Source: Clostridium lundense DSM 17049 (GTDB lineage Bacteria; Bacillota; Clostridia; Clostridiales; Clostridiaceae). From it: a stretch of 64,000 nt of DNA. Numbering within the stretch: the first letter of the stretch is position 1; each line of letters begins with the position of its first letter. Position numbers and translations under genes: made by a program. Positions 16,943 to 26,214 of the stretch are shown here, in pieces. The notes under the pieces are model-generated. The model worked only from the letters and a program-made list of their open reading frames with translations, did not search any database and had not been told where the DNA came from. The stretch covers positions 62,001 to 126,000 of the forward strand of contig NZ_JHVC01000007.1 in the NCBI RefSeq assembly GCF_000619945.1. The letters are read 5' to 3'.

Positions 16943-17794
16943 ATGAGTGATGTATTAAATGTATGCAATGTTTCAAAGAAATTTGAAGATTTTGGACTAA
17001 ACAATATATCTTTTAATATTCAAGAAAACTGCATCACAGGATTTCTTGGGAAAAATGGTGCAGGGAAAACCACATTAATAAAGATTTTATTAGGGTTATT
17101 GAAAAAAGATAGTGGAGAAATCACATTTTTTTCAAACAAATATGGAGATGATGATTCCTCTATAAAGAATAAAATAGGCGTTGTTTTAGATGACGGATTT
17201 TTTTATGAAAATCTAACTTTAAATGAAATGAAAAATGTAATTGCTGCTTGTTATAGTGTTTGGGACGAAGAAACGTATGAAGAATACTTAAAAAAATTTA
17301 GATTAAATCCAAAGCAGTCCATATCAACTTTATCAAAAGGAATGAAGCTTAAATATTCTTTGGCAATAGCTTTATCTCATGGTGCTGATTTTCTTATTAT
17401 GGATGAACCAACTTCTGGACTTGATCCAGAAATACGAAAAGAATTAATGGATATATTAAATGAATTTGTACAAGAAGAAGGAAGAAGTGTTTTTTTCTCA
17501 ACACATATTACTAGTGATTTAGAACGATGCGCTGACGAAATTATAATTATTGATAAGGGAAAGATTGTAGAGCAAGTAGGAAAAGATGATTTAATAGAAT
17601 CCCATCGTTTAATAAAAGGCTCACTAGATGATCTAGAAAAAATAAAGGAAGTTCCTTTTAAAATACTTGATCAATCAAGGTATGGCTTCACAGGTATTAC
17701 AAGAGAGTTTGATAAAATACAATCACTAAATTCCAATATTATTATGGAAAAAGCAAATTTAGAGGATATATTTTTGACAATGGTAGGGGAGTGA
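16943..17794 (+). CDS. ABC transporter ATP-binding protein
   Basis: 283 residues, ATG after GAGGAGGTATAAGTC. Complete nucleotide-binding domain: Walker A GKNGAGKTT, a variant signature LSKGMKLK, Walker B FLIMDEPTSGLDP, and the H-loop STHI. About 80 residues of C-terminal extension follow, as in YtrB-type and drug-export ATPases. It overlaps the permease gene by a few bases only if the latter starts at 17791. Works with the next protein as an exporter or resistance pump; substrate unknown. Regulated by the GntR protein of the same operon. Confidence 0.9.
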   Translation: MSDVLNVCNVSKKFEDFGLNNISFNIQENCITGFLGKNGAGKTTLIKILLGLLKKDSGEITFFSNKYGDDDSSIKNKIGVVLDDGFFYENLTLNEMKNVIAACYSVWDEETYEEYLKKFRLNPKQSISTLSKGMKLKYSLAIALSHGADFLIMDEPTSGLDPEIRKELMDILNEFVQEEGRSVFFSTHITSDLERCADEIIIIDKGKIVEQVGKDDLIESHRLIKGSLDDLEKIKEVPFKILDQSRYGFTGITREFDKIQSLNSNIIMEKANLEDIFLTMVGE

Positions 17795-17799
17795 TAAAT

Positions 17800-18456
17800 A
17801 TGAAGGTAATTTACAATTTATTCAAGAAGGATTTTTTACTAATAAAGAAGTATTTACTAACTATTTTGGTGTTTACTATGATAGCACCCATATTCATTTC
17901 CTATAGAACTCCTGTATTTCAAAACAGCGGAAATATTCTTTATAGCATATTGGTATTGATGATAACATTTATGGTATACCATTCAGTGTCTATGGAGGAA
18001 ATGAAGCAAAAAGGTGAAATTTATCTAAGAATAACATCTATACAAAGCAAAAAAGTTGTTATAGCAAAATACATTGTTGTTACATTTGCCTTTATAGTAA
18101 CTACAGCTTTATTTTTAATATTATCCCAGGTACCAGTGACTCATGTAGGTAAGGTAGATATAAAAAACATATTGTTGGTTTTTGGATTAATAGAAATATT
18201 TTTTGGAATTTATATTCCTATGACATTTAAGTTTGGTTATGTTAAGTTGCAATTAATTAGTACAGGAATAATGTTCATATCTCCATTTGTTATACCACTA
18301 ATTATGAACTATTTAGGGAATGGCATGGCAGTAATAGCTAATATTCAAAATAGTTCTACCGGTATGGTTGCGGGTTTATCCTTATTGATGATATGTGCAT
18401 CCATTAGCCTTGGAACTATAGCATCAAATAATATTATTAAAAACAAAGAGTATTAG
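17800..18456 (+). CDS. ABC-2 type permease
   Basis: 218 residues from the ATG at 17800 (GGGGAGTGAT upstream; GTG at 17791 is possible). Six membrane segments can be picked out: near LLTILVFTMIAPIFISY, ILYSILVLMITFMVYH, YIVVTFAFIVTTALFLIL, NILLVFGLIEIFFGIY, ISTGIMFISPFVIPLIM and GLSLLMICASISLGTIA. This fits the half-size ABC-2 permeases of YtrC/D-like operons. Partner of the preceding ATPase. Confidence 0.85.
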   Translation: MKVIYNLFKKDFLLIKKYLLTILVFTMIAPIFISYRTPVFQNSGNILYSILVLMITFMVYHSVSMEEMKQKGEIYLRITSIQSKKVVIAKYIVVTFAFIVTTALFLILSQVPVTHVGKVDIKNILLVFGLIEIFFGIYIPMTFKFGYVKLQLISTGIMFISPFVIPLIMNYLGNGMAVIANIQNSSTGMVAGLSLLMICASISLGTIASNNIIKNKEY

Positions 18457-18469
18457 GACGGTGATTATA

Positions 18470-18868
18470 GTGAAAGAGAGTGCACAAGCTATTTTCCTTT
18501 TTGGAGTTGCAGCAACATTTTCTTTGATATATTCTGCATATCAGTATATTAGTCTTATGATGAATAAGAAACTAATAAGCTACACAACAGCAACAATCAT
18601 TGATACAAACACCGTTGTACCAGAAGCAATGAAGAAAAATAATTCTAGATGGGCTATTGTAAGATTTAGAGTAGGTGAAAAAGATTATGTATCTTCAAGT
18701 AGAATTCAAGTTTCAATGAATGCCTGTGTAGGGGACGAAATAAGAATTGCTTACTATAAAGATAATCCTAGTGATCTGTTCACAGCAAGTTTGAAAAAAG
18801 CAGGTATATTTTTTATTATTGGGATTGTGTGTATGGCAATTACATTTTATCTTAGGGGTAGTAACTAA
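18470..18868 (+). CDS. DUF3592-like membrane protein
   Basis: 132 residues from the GTG at 18470 with GGTGA upstream. Two membrane helices (residues about 5-25 and 107-127) flank a beta-rich extracytoplasmic domain: SYTTATIIDTNTVV, WAIVRFRVGEKDYVSSS, VGDEIRIAYYKDNPSD. The pattern of strands and the final YxxxNPSD is that of DUF3592 proteins. It is the last gene of the GntR-ABC operon, 13 bases after the permease; role unknown, perhaps accessory to the pump. Confidence 0.7.
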   Translation: MKESAQAIFLFGVAATFSLIYSAYQYISLMMNKKLISYTTATIIDTNTVVPEAMKKNNSRWAIVRFRVGEKDYVSSSRIQVSMNACVGDEIRIAYYKDNPSDLFTASLKKAGIFFIIGIVCMAITFYLRGSN

Positions 18869-19011
18869 ATGGAAGCTATTGAGAATTATCTTTGAAAAAT
18901 TGATTATAAATTTATACAGTATAATTTGTTTAAAAGCATTACCATAAACTAAATAAATTATAAAAATAAATGTTTATTTTTATATAGATTTTGATATAAT
19001 ATAAATAAGAA

Positions 19012-19037
19012 AAGCTTAGTGCTGGTAACACTAAGCT
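19012..19037 (+). terminator. Stem-loop after the ABC operon
   Basis: AGCTTAGTG and CACTAAGCT pair around a 7-base loop. A T run is lacking; probably a weak terminator or processing site. Confidence 0.45.
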
Positions 19038-19094
19038 GAGTCTTAGAACATTTATTTTGTTTTAGGGCTATTGGATTTAATTTATTTGTATTAG

Positions 19095-19136
19095 AAAAAA
19101 GCACAACTATTCTTGCTGGGATGGAGTGCTTTTTTC
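19095..19136. terminator. Terminator used as group II intron target
   Basis: AAAAAAGCAC (19095-19104) pairs with GTGCTTTTTT (19126-19135). The intron begins directly behind it at 19137. On the minus strand the same hairpin overlaps the last codons and stop of the small gene interrupted by the intron. Confidence 0.85.
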
Positions 19137-21046
19137 GTGCGTCCAGCAAAGCTGAACTATGCTTGCTGGTGAAAGTCCAGTCAAGGTAATCGTCAAGGAG
19201 CCTTGTAGTTAACCATCATGCGTAGTAGAAATACTGGGTATGAAGCGTGAGGATAATGTAACTCGTAAGAGTGCTAACAAGAATACAGGTCGTAATATAA
19301 AATGAACTCTGCCGTATCGTAAGCGCCACCTCGAAAGAGGACAAAGAGAATGCCGAGCTTTGGGAAAATGGGCTAAGGCTATAGAAGGTGCGAAGAACTT
19401 GAATTGCAGCACCGAAGAATTCTCCGGTATAAGGGAGGCGACATGTATTTATAGTATAGTTCGGAACTGGAGAGACCTTCCTTTGCATGGTTTACTCATA
19501 AAGAGAATTCATATAAGCATAACAGCGAAATTGATATTCTGCAAAGAAGGAGTCGGAGGAGCTCATAGTACCTATGATAATATAGACAACATAACTATGT
19601 TTAGGGAAGGAGCTTTGCTTTATTCATATTTTCTAAGGAGGTAAGAGCGAGTGAATGCGAAAGCTAACAACACCATAGATAAAGTTCGACAACTTCAAAG
19701 AAAATTATACCTAAGTGCCAAATCAAACAAGAAAAGACGGTTTCATGCTATGTATGATAAAGTTTACCGAAAAGATATCCTGTATAAGGCTTGGCTTTTA
19801 GTTAAACAAAATAAAGGCGTAGCAGGTGTAGATAATGTTTTTATCAAGGATATTATAGACTATGGAGAGGATAAATTCTTAAAGGAGCTACAAACAGAAT
19901 TAATGGAAAACAAGTATATACCATTACCTGTCAAAAGAGTATACATACCTAAGAAAGATGGAAGGAAACGCCCATTAGGAATTCCAATTATTAAAGACAG
20001 AGTAGTTCAAATGGCTACAAAGATAGTTATTGAACCAATATTTGAGGCGAATTTTAAAGAATGCTCGTATGGCTTCAGACCTAAAAGAAGTTCACTTCAT
20101 GCTATAGATAAGATTAATCAATGCTGTAAGAGTAATGGATATAAGGTCTTAGATGCAGATATCAAGTCTTATTTTGACAATATAAGTCATGATAAGCTTA
20201 TGATATTGGTAGAGCAGAGAATAAGTGATAGACGTATTCTTAAATTAATAAGAAAATGGCTAAATGCTGGAGTAATAGAGAATGGTAATAATATCAAATC
20301 AACAATAGGTTCTCCGCAAGGAGGAGTTATTAGTCCGCTTCTTTCCAACATATATCTTAATTACTTTGATACTATTTGGGAAAGGTATTATTTTAAATTG
20401 GGGACTTTAGTTAGATATGCAGACGATTTTGTTATCATATGTAAGAATTGGACAGATGTTAAGATAGCAAAAGCTATAGTAACTAAAATAATGGAGAAAC
20501 TTGAACTTACCATACACCCTGAGAAAACACGAATCATAGATTTATGGGACGGCAAAGAAGGCTTTGATTTCTTAGGATTTCATAATAAGAAAATCAAGCA
20601 GAAAACCAAGGATTGTAGAAGCGTTTTGGTAATAACAAATTATCCTTCCAATAAATCAATGAAAAGTATGAAAGAAAAGATTAAACAGACACTACTAAAA
20701 AGTACCTGTAATGATGACATTCCAAATAGAATAAAGGTTTTAAACAGGAAACTTAGTGATTTTAAGAATTACTATGGAAATAGATATGCGTATAAATGGC
20801 TGGCTAAAATAGATTGGTATGTTACTATAAGGTTTAACATCTGGATAAATAATAAAAGAAGGAAAAGAAATAAATTCTCAGGTATGGAACAAACAAGACA
20901 GTTAATAGATAAACTTGGGATTGTTAGACTGGCTACTTGAATGATGAATGCGCTAGGAAGAAGAATATCGGAAAGCCGTGTGCGGGAAAATCGCATGCAC
21001 GGTTTGATGAGGGGAAGAAGGGTGAAAGCCCTTTAACCTACTCTAC
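19137..21046 (+). mobile_element. Group II intron, class C-like
   Basis: Begins with the canonical GTGCG (19137-19141). Domain V is recognisable at about 20974-21006: AGCCGTGTGCGGG, GAAA-type loop, CGCATGCACGGTT, with the catalytic AGC. Domain VI follows, and the element ends in CTAC (21043-21046). The 1.9-kb element encodes a maturase/reverse transcriptase without an endonuclease domain and lies immediately 3' of a terminator stem with a T run. That is the target preference of class C introns. The flanks joined (19136 to 21047) restore the reading frame of a small minus-strand gene, which confirms the boundaries. Confidence 0.85.
19651..20940 (+). CDS. ltrA: Group II intron reverse transcriptase/maturase
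   Basis: 429 residues; GTG start with TAAGGAGGTAAGAGC upstream, inside the intron. Reverse transcriptase motifs in order: GVAGVDNVF, RKRPLGIPIIKDRVVQ, FKECSYGFRPKRSS, DADIKSYFDNI, GSPQGGVISPLLSNIYL, then the catalytic YADD in VRYADDFVII, and GFDFLGFHNKK. The thumb/maturase (X) domain follows, with LNRKLSDFKNYYGNRYAYK typical of the GIIM domain. There is no C-terminal HNH endonuclease, in keeping with class C introns that insert at terminators or single-stranded DNA. All catalytic residues seem intact, so the intron may still be mobile. Confidence 0.95.
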   Translation: MNAKANNTIDKVRQLQRKLYLSAKSNKKRRFHAMYDKVYRKDILYKAWLLVKQNKGVAGVDNVFIKDIIDYGEDKFLKELQTELMENKYIPLPVKRVYIPKKDGRKRPLGIPIIKDRVVQMATKIVIEPIFEANFKECSYGFRPKRSSLHAIDKINQCCKSNGYKVLDADIKSYFDNISHDKLMILVEQRISDRRILKLIRKWLNAGVIENGNNIKSTIGSPQGGVISPLLSNIYLNYFDTIWERYYFKLGTLVRYADDFVIICKNWTDVKIAKAIVTKIMEKLELTIHPEKTRIIDLWDGKEGFDFLGFHNKKIKQKTKDCRSVLVITNYPSNKSMKSMKEKIKQTLLKSTCNDDIPNRIKVLNRKLSDFKNYYGNRYAYKWLAKIDWYVTIRFNIWINNKRRKRNKFSGMEQTRQLIDKLGIVRLAT

Positions 21047-21178
21047 TTTGCTTCTAACTTCTATATCAATACCAAGAAACTTAATCTTAATTTTTAAGTG
21101 ATTTACAAAAAGATTATGTTTTAAGACTAATTTAATAACATAAACAATTGATGCACACTTTATAAAAGTATCAAACAT
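21047..21178 (-). CDS. Small membrane protein gene interrupted by the intron
   Basis: Minus strand: GGGGGTGG lies 8 nt before an ATG (21176-21178). The frame reads MFDTFIKCASIVYVIKLVLK, then NHLKIKIKFLGIDIEVRSK, to the intron edge at 21047. When the intron is removed, the frame continues on the minus strand at 19136 with EKSTPSQQE and a stop at 19107-19109. The full product would be about 53 residues: one hydrophobic segment, a beta-strand-like middle and a charged tail. Without splicing, the gene would run into the intron and end VE-stop. The intron RNA is on the opposite strand, so splicing cannot repair this gene's transcript; the gene is broken in effect. Family unknown. Confidence 0.45.
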
Positions 21179-21179
21179 A

Positions 21180-21344
21180 TCCAATACCACCCCCTTAGCT
21201 ATAGTGAAATAGTTCACCAATAGCCCAAGGAGGATAAAATGTTCAAAACCTCCGTAGCCATCCTTCTACGGCAACAAATTATACTTGGATATTGTACCAT
21301 AATTATGAAAAGGTATATAGGGGTATTTATTGGAAGTTTGTGTC
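21180..21344. other. Leader region of the interrupted small gene
   Basis: On the minus strand, upstream of the small gene, are two inverted repeats: CCGTAG with CTACGG (around 21252-21271) and GGAGG with CCTCC (around 21228-21253). They could form a structured 5' leader or terminator. No known riboswitch was recognised. Confidence 0.35.
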
Positions 21345-23100
21345 AAGTTCTTGTGGGCAATTTTACTTTTAAATTTATCCATTATAAATTAAGTTAAACT
21401 TTTCATTCCCAAAGGGCTTCGCCCGCAGCCCGAAAGGGCGTACTTATCCCGTTAACTATTTATACAAAATTTTAAAGTTATCTATAAATAAGTTCACTAA
21501 AATTTCTTTGTTGAAAAAAACTCTGTATGGCTTTTCTACCATTAGTCATGGCGCAGCCTGTAAATGGTACACTTGCTTGTTGTACAGTATAATACTTACT
21601 TTTCTTTACTTTCTTATTTACATCAGCTGCTGTTAGTGTAATCATCTCTGTTATTGTTTCTAGTTTATCCTCTGAAACAATTCCTGAACACACTTCATTT
21701 ATCACATCATATATTCGCTTACTTGCTTTTTCAGCTAATATTTTAGCCAAATTATTGGCACCACTAATAGACCAACTCATTTTTCTTCCTTTCATTCTTT
21801 GAGCTAGTATATCGCAGATATTATGCTCCATTGTACCTAGATTTCTGTACTCTAGACCTTCTGGAGCTTTTGGCATTTGTATTTCTTCTCTTAAGTGATA
21901 TGGCCTTAATCCAATTTTATTCTCAAAAAGATATGTATATAATTTTTCTAACTTTTTAAACTTATTTTCATCTTCAGTGTACTTAACCATTAAATTTGTT
22001 ACATATTCAAAGCTTTCTTCTACTTTTCCTTCACTTAACATCTTTATTAACTTATGAGCTTCCTTTTTATCTTGTACAGCTCTTAATACTGCTTGACTCT
22101 TATGAAATGGATCTAGTTGATAATATACTCCTTCTTCCTCTACACTTTGTTTTATCCACGGTGCACCATCTCCATTTAAAATTCTTATTTCTATTTCATC
22201 TGTATTATAATTTTCTGCAATAGTAGCATCACTTAATTCTTTGAACTTTTTACTATTACTAAAACTTGCACAAGCTATTTTATTTTCAACTACATAAGCA
22301 TCTTTGCTTCCATTTCTCTTCTTCCAGCCCTCATAAGTTATTCCAAGTTTAAGTTCTTTCTTCTTAGATTTTCTCCTTTTAGGTCTATCTTTTCCTTGTA
22401 TACTTAACCAAATACCATCCATTTCTTGAAACAAAACATTAACTTCTTTTGTTCCATTTAACTGGCCCTTTTTATTTAGCAGTATTTTTCTATCTTCTTT
22501 TTCTTCTATTTTACAACCTAATTTTTGTACTACATTCCATACTGCCGTATGGCTGATTTCTTGGTTTGTTAATTCTTTAATATTATTTGAAGTGTTTCTA
22601 TAAGATACGTTAGCTATGTTATCTACTATTTTTTCTACTAAAGTGCTAGAAATATGACCTATAGTATCCATTTGTAAATACTCATCCAAAAGATATTTTC
22701 TAGCTATTTTTCCTTCATCAGTTTTATACTCATATATACGTCTATCAAACTCTACATTTCCCATAATAGTTTTTATACACGTATGTCTTAAACCTTTGCT
22801 TCTATAAACCTTGGTATCTCTTTCATCCATCAACCTTCGGCCTAGGTGCGTTAGCACCTCTCTCATGAACCTACTTGCTTCATCACATGCATATTTATAT
22901 ATTTTTTTCTCTAAATCATTGAAAGTTATGTCTTTATCATTTAAACTTGTATTGTACATAATACTACCCATTTCTGTATAGTCTCAGCAACTTACATTAT
23001 AATGGATATATTATGTACATGGGAGATACTTTTTGTATCTCCTTTTAATTTTTCTAAGCAGTAATTACTACTATTTTTGCCTACTAAAATTATACTCTAA
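21345..23100 (-). mobile_element. ISLre2-family insertion sequence
   Basis: Element of about 1.7 kb carrying one transposase gene on the minus strand. The ends are approximate: a partial inverted repeat is visible between TTGTGGGCAATTTT (near 21352) and the complement of AAATTTTTGCCTACTA (near 23075-23090). A small GC-rich double hairpin (GGGCTTCGCCC and neighbours, 21412-21440) lies between the gene end and the left border and probably stops transcription. Target duplications were not identified with confidence. Confidence 0.6.
21478..22971 (-). CDS. ISLre2-family transposase
   Basis: 497 residues, close to the usual length of the family. The N-terminal part has the GLRHTCIKTIMGNVEFDRR segment typical of ISLre2 (UPF0236) transposases. 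Then come FQEMDGIWLSIQG with the first acidic residue of the catalytic core, RILNGDGAPWIKQSV with the second, and YQLDPFHKSQAVLRAV. The C-terminal part contains MEHNICDILAQRMKGRKMSWS and ends CAMTNGRKAIQSF. The frame is intact, so the element could be active. No strong ribosome binding site precedes the ATG, as is common for transposases. Confidence 0.9.
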   Translation of the reverse strand: MGSIMYNTSLNDKDITFNDLEKKIYKYACDEASRFMREVLTHLGRRLMDERDTKVYRSKGLRHTCIKTIMGNVEFDRRIYEYKTDEGKIARKYLLDEYLQMDTIGHISSTLVEKIVDNIANVSYRNTSNNIKELTNQEISHTAVWNVVQKLGCKIEEKEDRKILLNKKGQLNGTKEVNVLFQEMDGIWLSIQGKDRPKRRKSKKKELKLGITYEGWKKRNGSKDAYVVENKIACASFSNSKKFKELSDATIAENYNTDEIEIRILNGDGAPWIKQSVEEEGVYYQLDPFHKSQAVLRAVQDKKEAHKLIKMLSEGKVEESFEYVTNLMVKYTEDENKFKKLEKLYTYLFENKIGLRPYHLREEIQMPKAPEGLEYRNLGTMEHNICDILAQRMKGRKMSWSISGANNLAKILAEKASKRIYDVINEVCSGIVSEDKLETITEMITLTAADVNKKVKKSKYYTVQQASVPFTGCAMTNGRKAIQSFFQQRNFSELIYR

Positions 23101-23113
23101 GTTATTGGAAACT

Positions 23114-23160
23114 ATAAAACACTGCATTATTCAACAATGAATTTTGTAGTGTTTTATTTA
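23114..23160. terminator. Terminator between the IS and the 23435 gene
   Basis: ATAAAACACT (23114-23123) pairs with AGTGTTTTAT (23148-23157) and is followed by T-rich sequence; A-rich on the other side, so it may act in both directions. Confidence 0.65.
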
Positions 23161-23434
23161 TATGATCTTACCATAATTTCCCCTAATGATATGTTATAAT
23201 TAACCGATAATAATTAATATTGTAAACTATGTATGAAATTATTGGAATATATACTAATCAGCAGGAGGAGATATGTTCTAGTGACATTCTATTATTGTTA
23301 GTGGAAATATTAATGGGGATATTACTTCTGCAGAGATTGCGGGATAAATATTCTATAATTCATCATACTGTTTTAGTTAGAAACAGCAACAATAGATGAT
23401 TTTGAACTTATGTTTGGAGATGGAGGTAAAGTAT
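23161..23434. other. Leader of the immunity-type cluster with gene debris
   Basis: A TATAAT box lies at about 23195 in the shared context ATGTTATAATTnnnnGATAAT also seen at 28910 and 34190. Near 23262 an AGGAGG site precedes a two-codon ORF (ATG TTC TAG). The following frame reads SIIVSGNINGDITSAEIAG to a stop near 23346, a probable leftover of a deleted gene. Confidence 0.4.
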
Positions 23435-24817
23435 ATGAATTTGTATTATAAAGAAATATTAGTTGGTAAAATTGAAGATTTAGTTGATTATGGACATATT
23501 CAATTAGGAACTATAGTATCAAATGATGAATTCTATAAATATAGAGAAGATATTGAAAGCAATAATGAAAAAGTAAGTATATGTGTAGATTCTCAAATGT
23601 ATGAAATAATTGTAGAAGGTATGGATGAAGATGAAATTAGTTTTGTGTGGAAAAGTCAGAGTCCTTTTTCACTAGAGGCAAAAGAGTACTTTGAGAATAG
23701 ATATTATAATGAAAATATTGATTTTTCAAGAAGTGAAGAATTAATTCAGTTTGAATTACATAATAATTTAAAAGAATTTTATAAAAAAACTGATTTACGT
23801 AAACTAAGAGGAGTTCTTCATTCATATCAAATAAAAGCAACTGAAAAATGGGGACAATGGTTTTTAGGGGATGTTGATGTTGAACTTTTTGGAGTAGATA
23901 ATAAAGATAACTTTGAAGAATTTATAGAAGCAAAATTAGAGGATTGGACAGGTGGAAATGACTTTGGGTCTAGAATATGGATAGGAGAGTTAGAGGATTC
24001 TAGGGGACAAATGCTTATCTTATTTAATAATGATACAGGAAAAGTTGAATGGCTTGATACAGAATATGGTTGCTTTGGCAATCTTGAAGAAGATCCAAAT
24101 GGAGTTCTTGCAGATTCTATAGATGAGCTTATAGAAATATTAGCAAAAAATAAGGAAGAAAGCTTAAAGCCTTTAAGTCCAGATAATACTAACTTCTATG
24201 AAATAAAAAAATTATTTGGTATAGATAAGTTCCATAGATGCGGCTGTTCACCATATGATATTGAAAATATAAAAGATGAGTTTGAGAATATTCCTAAAGT
24301 TCTTGTTGATTATTATTTAGAACTTGGAGAAAATGAAAAATTGAATTTAACTCAGGACAAGCTTATAAGTCCTGATGAGCTGTATATATGTGATAATGGA
24401 TATCTTGTATTTTATGAGGAAAATCAGAGAGCATGTGTATGGGGAATAAAGTATGAGGATTTAACTATTGATAATCCTCCTGTTTATATGGCATATGATG
24501 AAGATAAAGAATGGGTAAAAGAAAGTGAAACTTTAACAGAATTTTTTATAGCTATGGCATATATGCAGGGATCACTAGGTCTTCCTTATACATCTGAAGA
24601 AATGTATGAAATAGAAGAAGATGGTGCTGATAAAATAAGAAATAACTTTAAAAATAAACATATTTCTATGAATACATGGATGTCTGTTGAATTTTATGGT
24701 AATAATGAAACAGATATTATAGCGTTAATTAAAAATGATGGTTTCTATAATGTTGCATGTGGTTCATTATTTCGAAAAAATTTCCATGAAATAGAAGAAT
24801 TTATTAATAGATTATAA
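23435..24817 (+). CDS. SUKH-like (SMI1/KNR4) two-part immunity-type protein
   Basis: 460 residues from the ATG at 23435 (GGAGGTAAAGT upstream). Strongly acidic and soluble. Residues 150-260 have the strand-rich pattern WGQWFLGDVDVELFG, RIWIGELEDSRGQMLILF, CFGNLEEDPNGVLADSIDEL that ends like a SUKH domain. A second unit follows, with GIDKFHRCGCSPYDIENIK, PKVLVDYYLELGEN, CDNGYLVFYEENQRACVWG, and SETLTEFFIAMAYMQG. SUKH proteins neutralise secreted nuclease and other toxins and often occur in long arrays without their toxins. It opens a run of four collinear genes of similar type (23435-28065). Family assigned by pattern. Confidence 0.6.
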   Translation: MNLYYKEILVGKIEDLVDYGHIQLGTIVSNDEFYKYREDIESNNEKVSICVDSQMYEIIVEGMDEDEISFVWKSQSPFSLEAKEYFENRYYNENIDFSRSEELIQFELHNNLKEFYKKTDLRKLRGVLHSYQIKATEKWGQWFLGDVDVELFGVDNKDNFEEFIEAKLEDWTGGNDFGSRIWIGELEDSRGQMLILFNNDTGKVEWLDTEYGCFGNLEEDPNGVLADSIDELIEILAKNKEESLKPLSPDNTNFYEIKKLFGIDKFHRCGCSPYDIENIKDEFENIPKVLVDYYLELGENEKLNLTQDKLISPDELYICDNGYLVFYEENQRACVWGIKYEDLTIDNPPVYMAYDEDKEWVKESETLTEFFIAMAYMQGSLGLPYTSEEMYEIEEDGADKIRNNFKNKHISMNTWMSVEFYGNNETDIIALIKNDGFYNVACGSLFRKNFHEIEEFINRL

Positions 24818-24836
24818 TTTTATAAAGGAGGATAAA

Positions 24837-26132
24837 ATGGGAATCTTAGATATATTTAAAAACAAAAAGAAACAAAAGGAAATATTTCAGGAAGACAATA
24901 ATATAGAAAAAGAAGAGCCATACTCTGGTAAAGCGTATATTTTATGTGCTGAGAGAGATTTGGATAGAATCATGAATGTCATTTGTGATACATTCAATAT
25001 TAGTCCTAGTGGGAATGGAAATACTATAGAACTACATAATAGAGATATAGAAGTTTATATTACTGCATTTGCTACAAGTATGGATGAGGAAATACAAGCT
25101 TTCATTAAGGATCAGGTTCAGCGAACATATGGACATTTCTATGAAGTAAAGACAGAACACATAGATATAAAAACCAATCTTTTATATAAACTTCAACAAA
25201 CATGTGGATTTGTTAACATAGAGTATTCTTTTATCCCTGAGGATGGAGTTAATAAACAGTTTATGATTGAAGAAATGTTTGTTCGTACATTGCCAGAACT
25301 ACAAGGTGTTATCTTATTGACAGGAAAAGAAGATGGATTGTACTGTAAGGGTAAAGATAGAGCTATGGAACTTATTCTTTCTGATGGTGGTAATAGTAGC
25401 TTGATAAGTTATTTGCCAGAACAGACTTTTTCTATGAAAGCAGAAGATGGACAGCTTGAGGAAGAACAAATTAATCGTAGGCTAAAAAGTCGTAAAATTA
25501 TAGAAGAAAAATTTATATATGTTCCTGTGTGGTATCCATTAATTGAAACAGTGAAAGAGTCTAAATGTCGGTTGCCAAAAGAAATTGCAGAGAGAGCAGT
25601 GGCTTTGATGATTGTATCACTATATTCAGAATGCTTGTTAGGTGAGAAGATGAATGTAAAAGAGGCATATGGATTTGTCAGTGAATTTATAGAAAGATTT
25701 GATGCAGAAAAATTCTTGTCACCAGCAGAAAAGGCATATCTTCATAATGAGAATTCTACACAAGAAGAGCAGATTGCATATTCATGGAAATATGAAAATT
25801 TATTTGTTATGGAATGGGCATTAGGATTAGTTGATGAATTAGATTTTCCAGACCATATTTGTGATGTTCCGCTAACAGTAAGATTATTAAAGAACTGTAA
25901 TACAATTGAAGAAATTTTACAAAAATCAAAGCCTAAGACAAAAGAAATTTTATTAGATGAGTGTGATCTGATTTTCTGTTTAGACTGGGCTTGTGTTGAT
26001 ACTAGATTTCATAATCTTCCAGCACCTGCAGGTATGGATAATGGAGTAGTAATGGAACGACATAAATCATTAAACTGGTTAATTGGATATGAAAATTCAG
26101 CAGAATGGGATGAAGTTGGTACAGATACTTAA
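24837..26132 (+). CDS. DUF4272 domain protein
   Basis: 431 residues, ATG after AAAGGAGGATAAA. After a Lys-rich N-terminus and an alpha/beta region of about 190 residues, the C-terminal 230 residues match the DUF4272 pattern: RRLKSRKIIEEKFIYVPVW, RLPKEIAERAVALMIVSLY, the AYSWKYENLFVMEWALGLV segment, ILLDECDLIFCLDWACVD, VVMERHKSLNWLIGY and a final WDEVGTDT. DUF4272 proteins are widespread in genomes with polymorphic toxins and are often listed as immunity-like; biochemical function unknown. Located 19 bases after the SUKH-like gene and surely in the same operon. Confidence 0.75.
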   Translation: MGILDIFKNKKKQKEIFQEDNNIEKEEPYSGKAYILCAERDLDRIMNVICDTFNISPSGNGNTIELHNRDIEVYITAFATSMDEEIQAFIKDQVQRTYGHFYEVKTEHIDIKTNLLYKLQQTCGFVNIEYSFIPEDGVNKQFMIEEMFVRTLPELQGVILLTGKEDGLYCKGKDRAMELILSDGGNSSLISYLPEQTFSMKAEDGQLEEEQINRRLKSRKIIEEKFIYVPVWYPLIETVKESKCRLPKEIAERAVALMIVSLYSECLLGEKMNVKEAYGFVSEFIERFDAEKFLSPAEKAYLHNENSTQEEQIAYSWKYENLFVMEWALGLVDELDFPDHICDVPLTVRLLKNCNTIEEILQKSKPKTKEILLDECDLIFCLDWACVDTRFHNLPAPAGMDNGVVMERHKSLNWLIGYENSAEWDEVGTDT

Positions 26133-26214
26133 AATCCAATTTGTTCAAAGATAAACAGAGTTAATGGATTAGCGTAAATGATGAATTAATTTTGATATAC
26201 GTAGGAGGTATTTC

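Noticed and set aside
21996..22223. Plus-strand ORF inside the ISLre2 element
   Set aside because: Shadow of the transposase gene in another frame.
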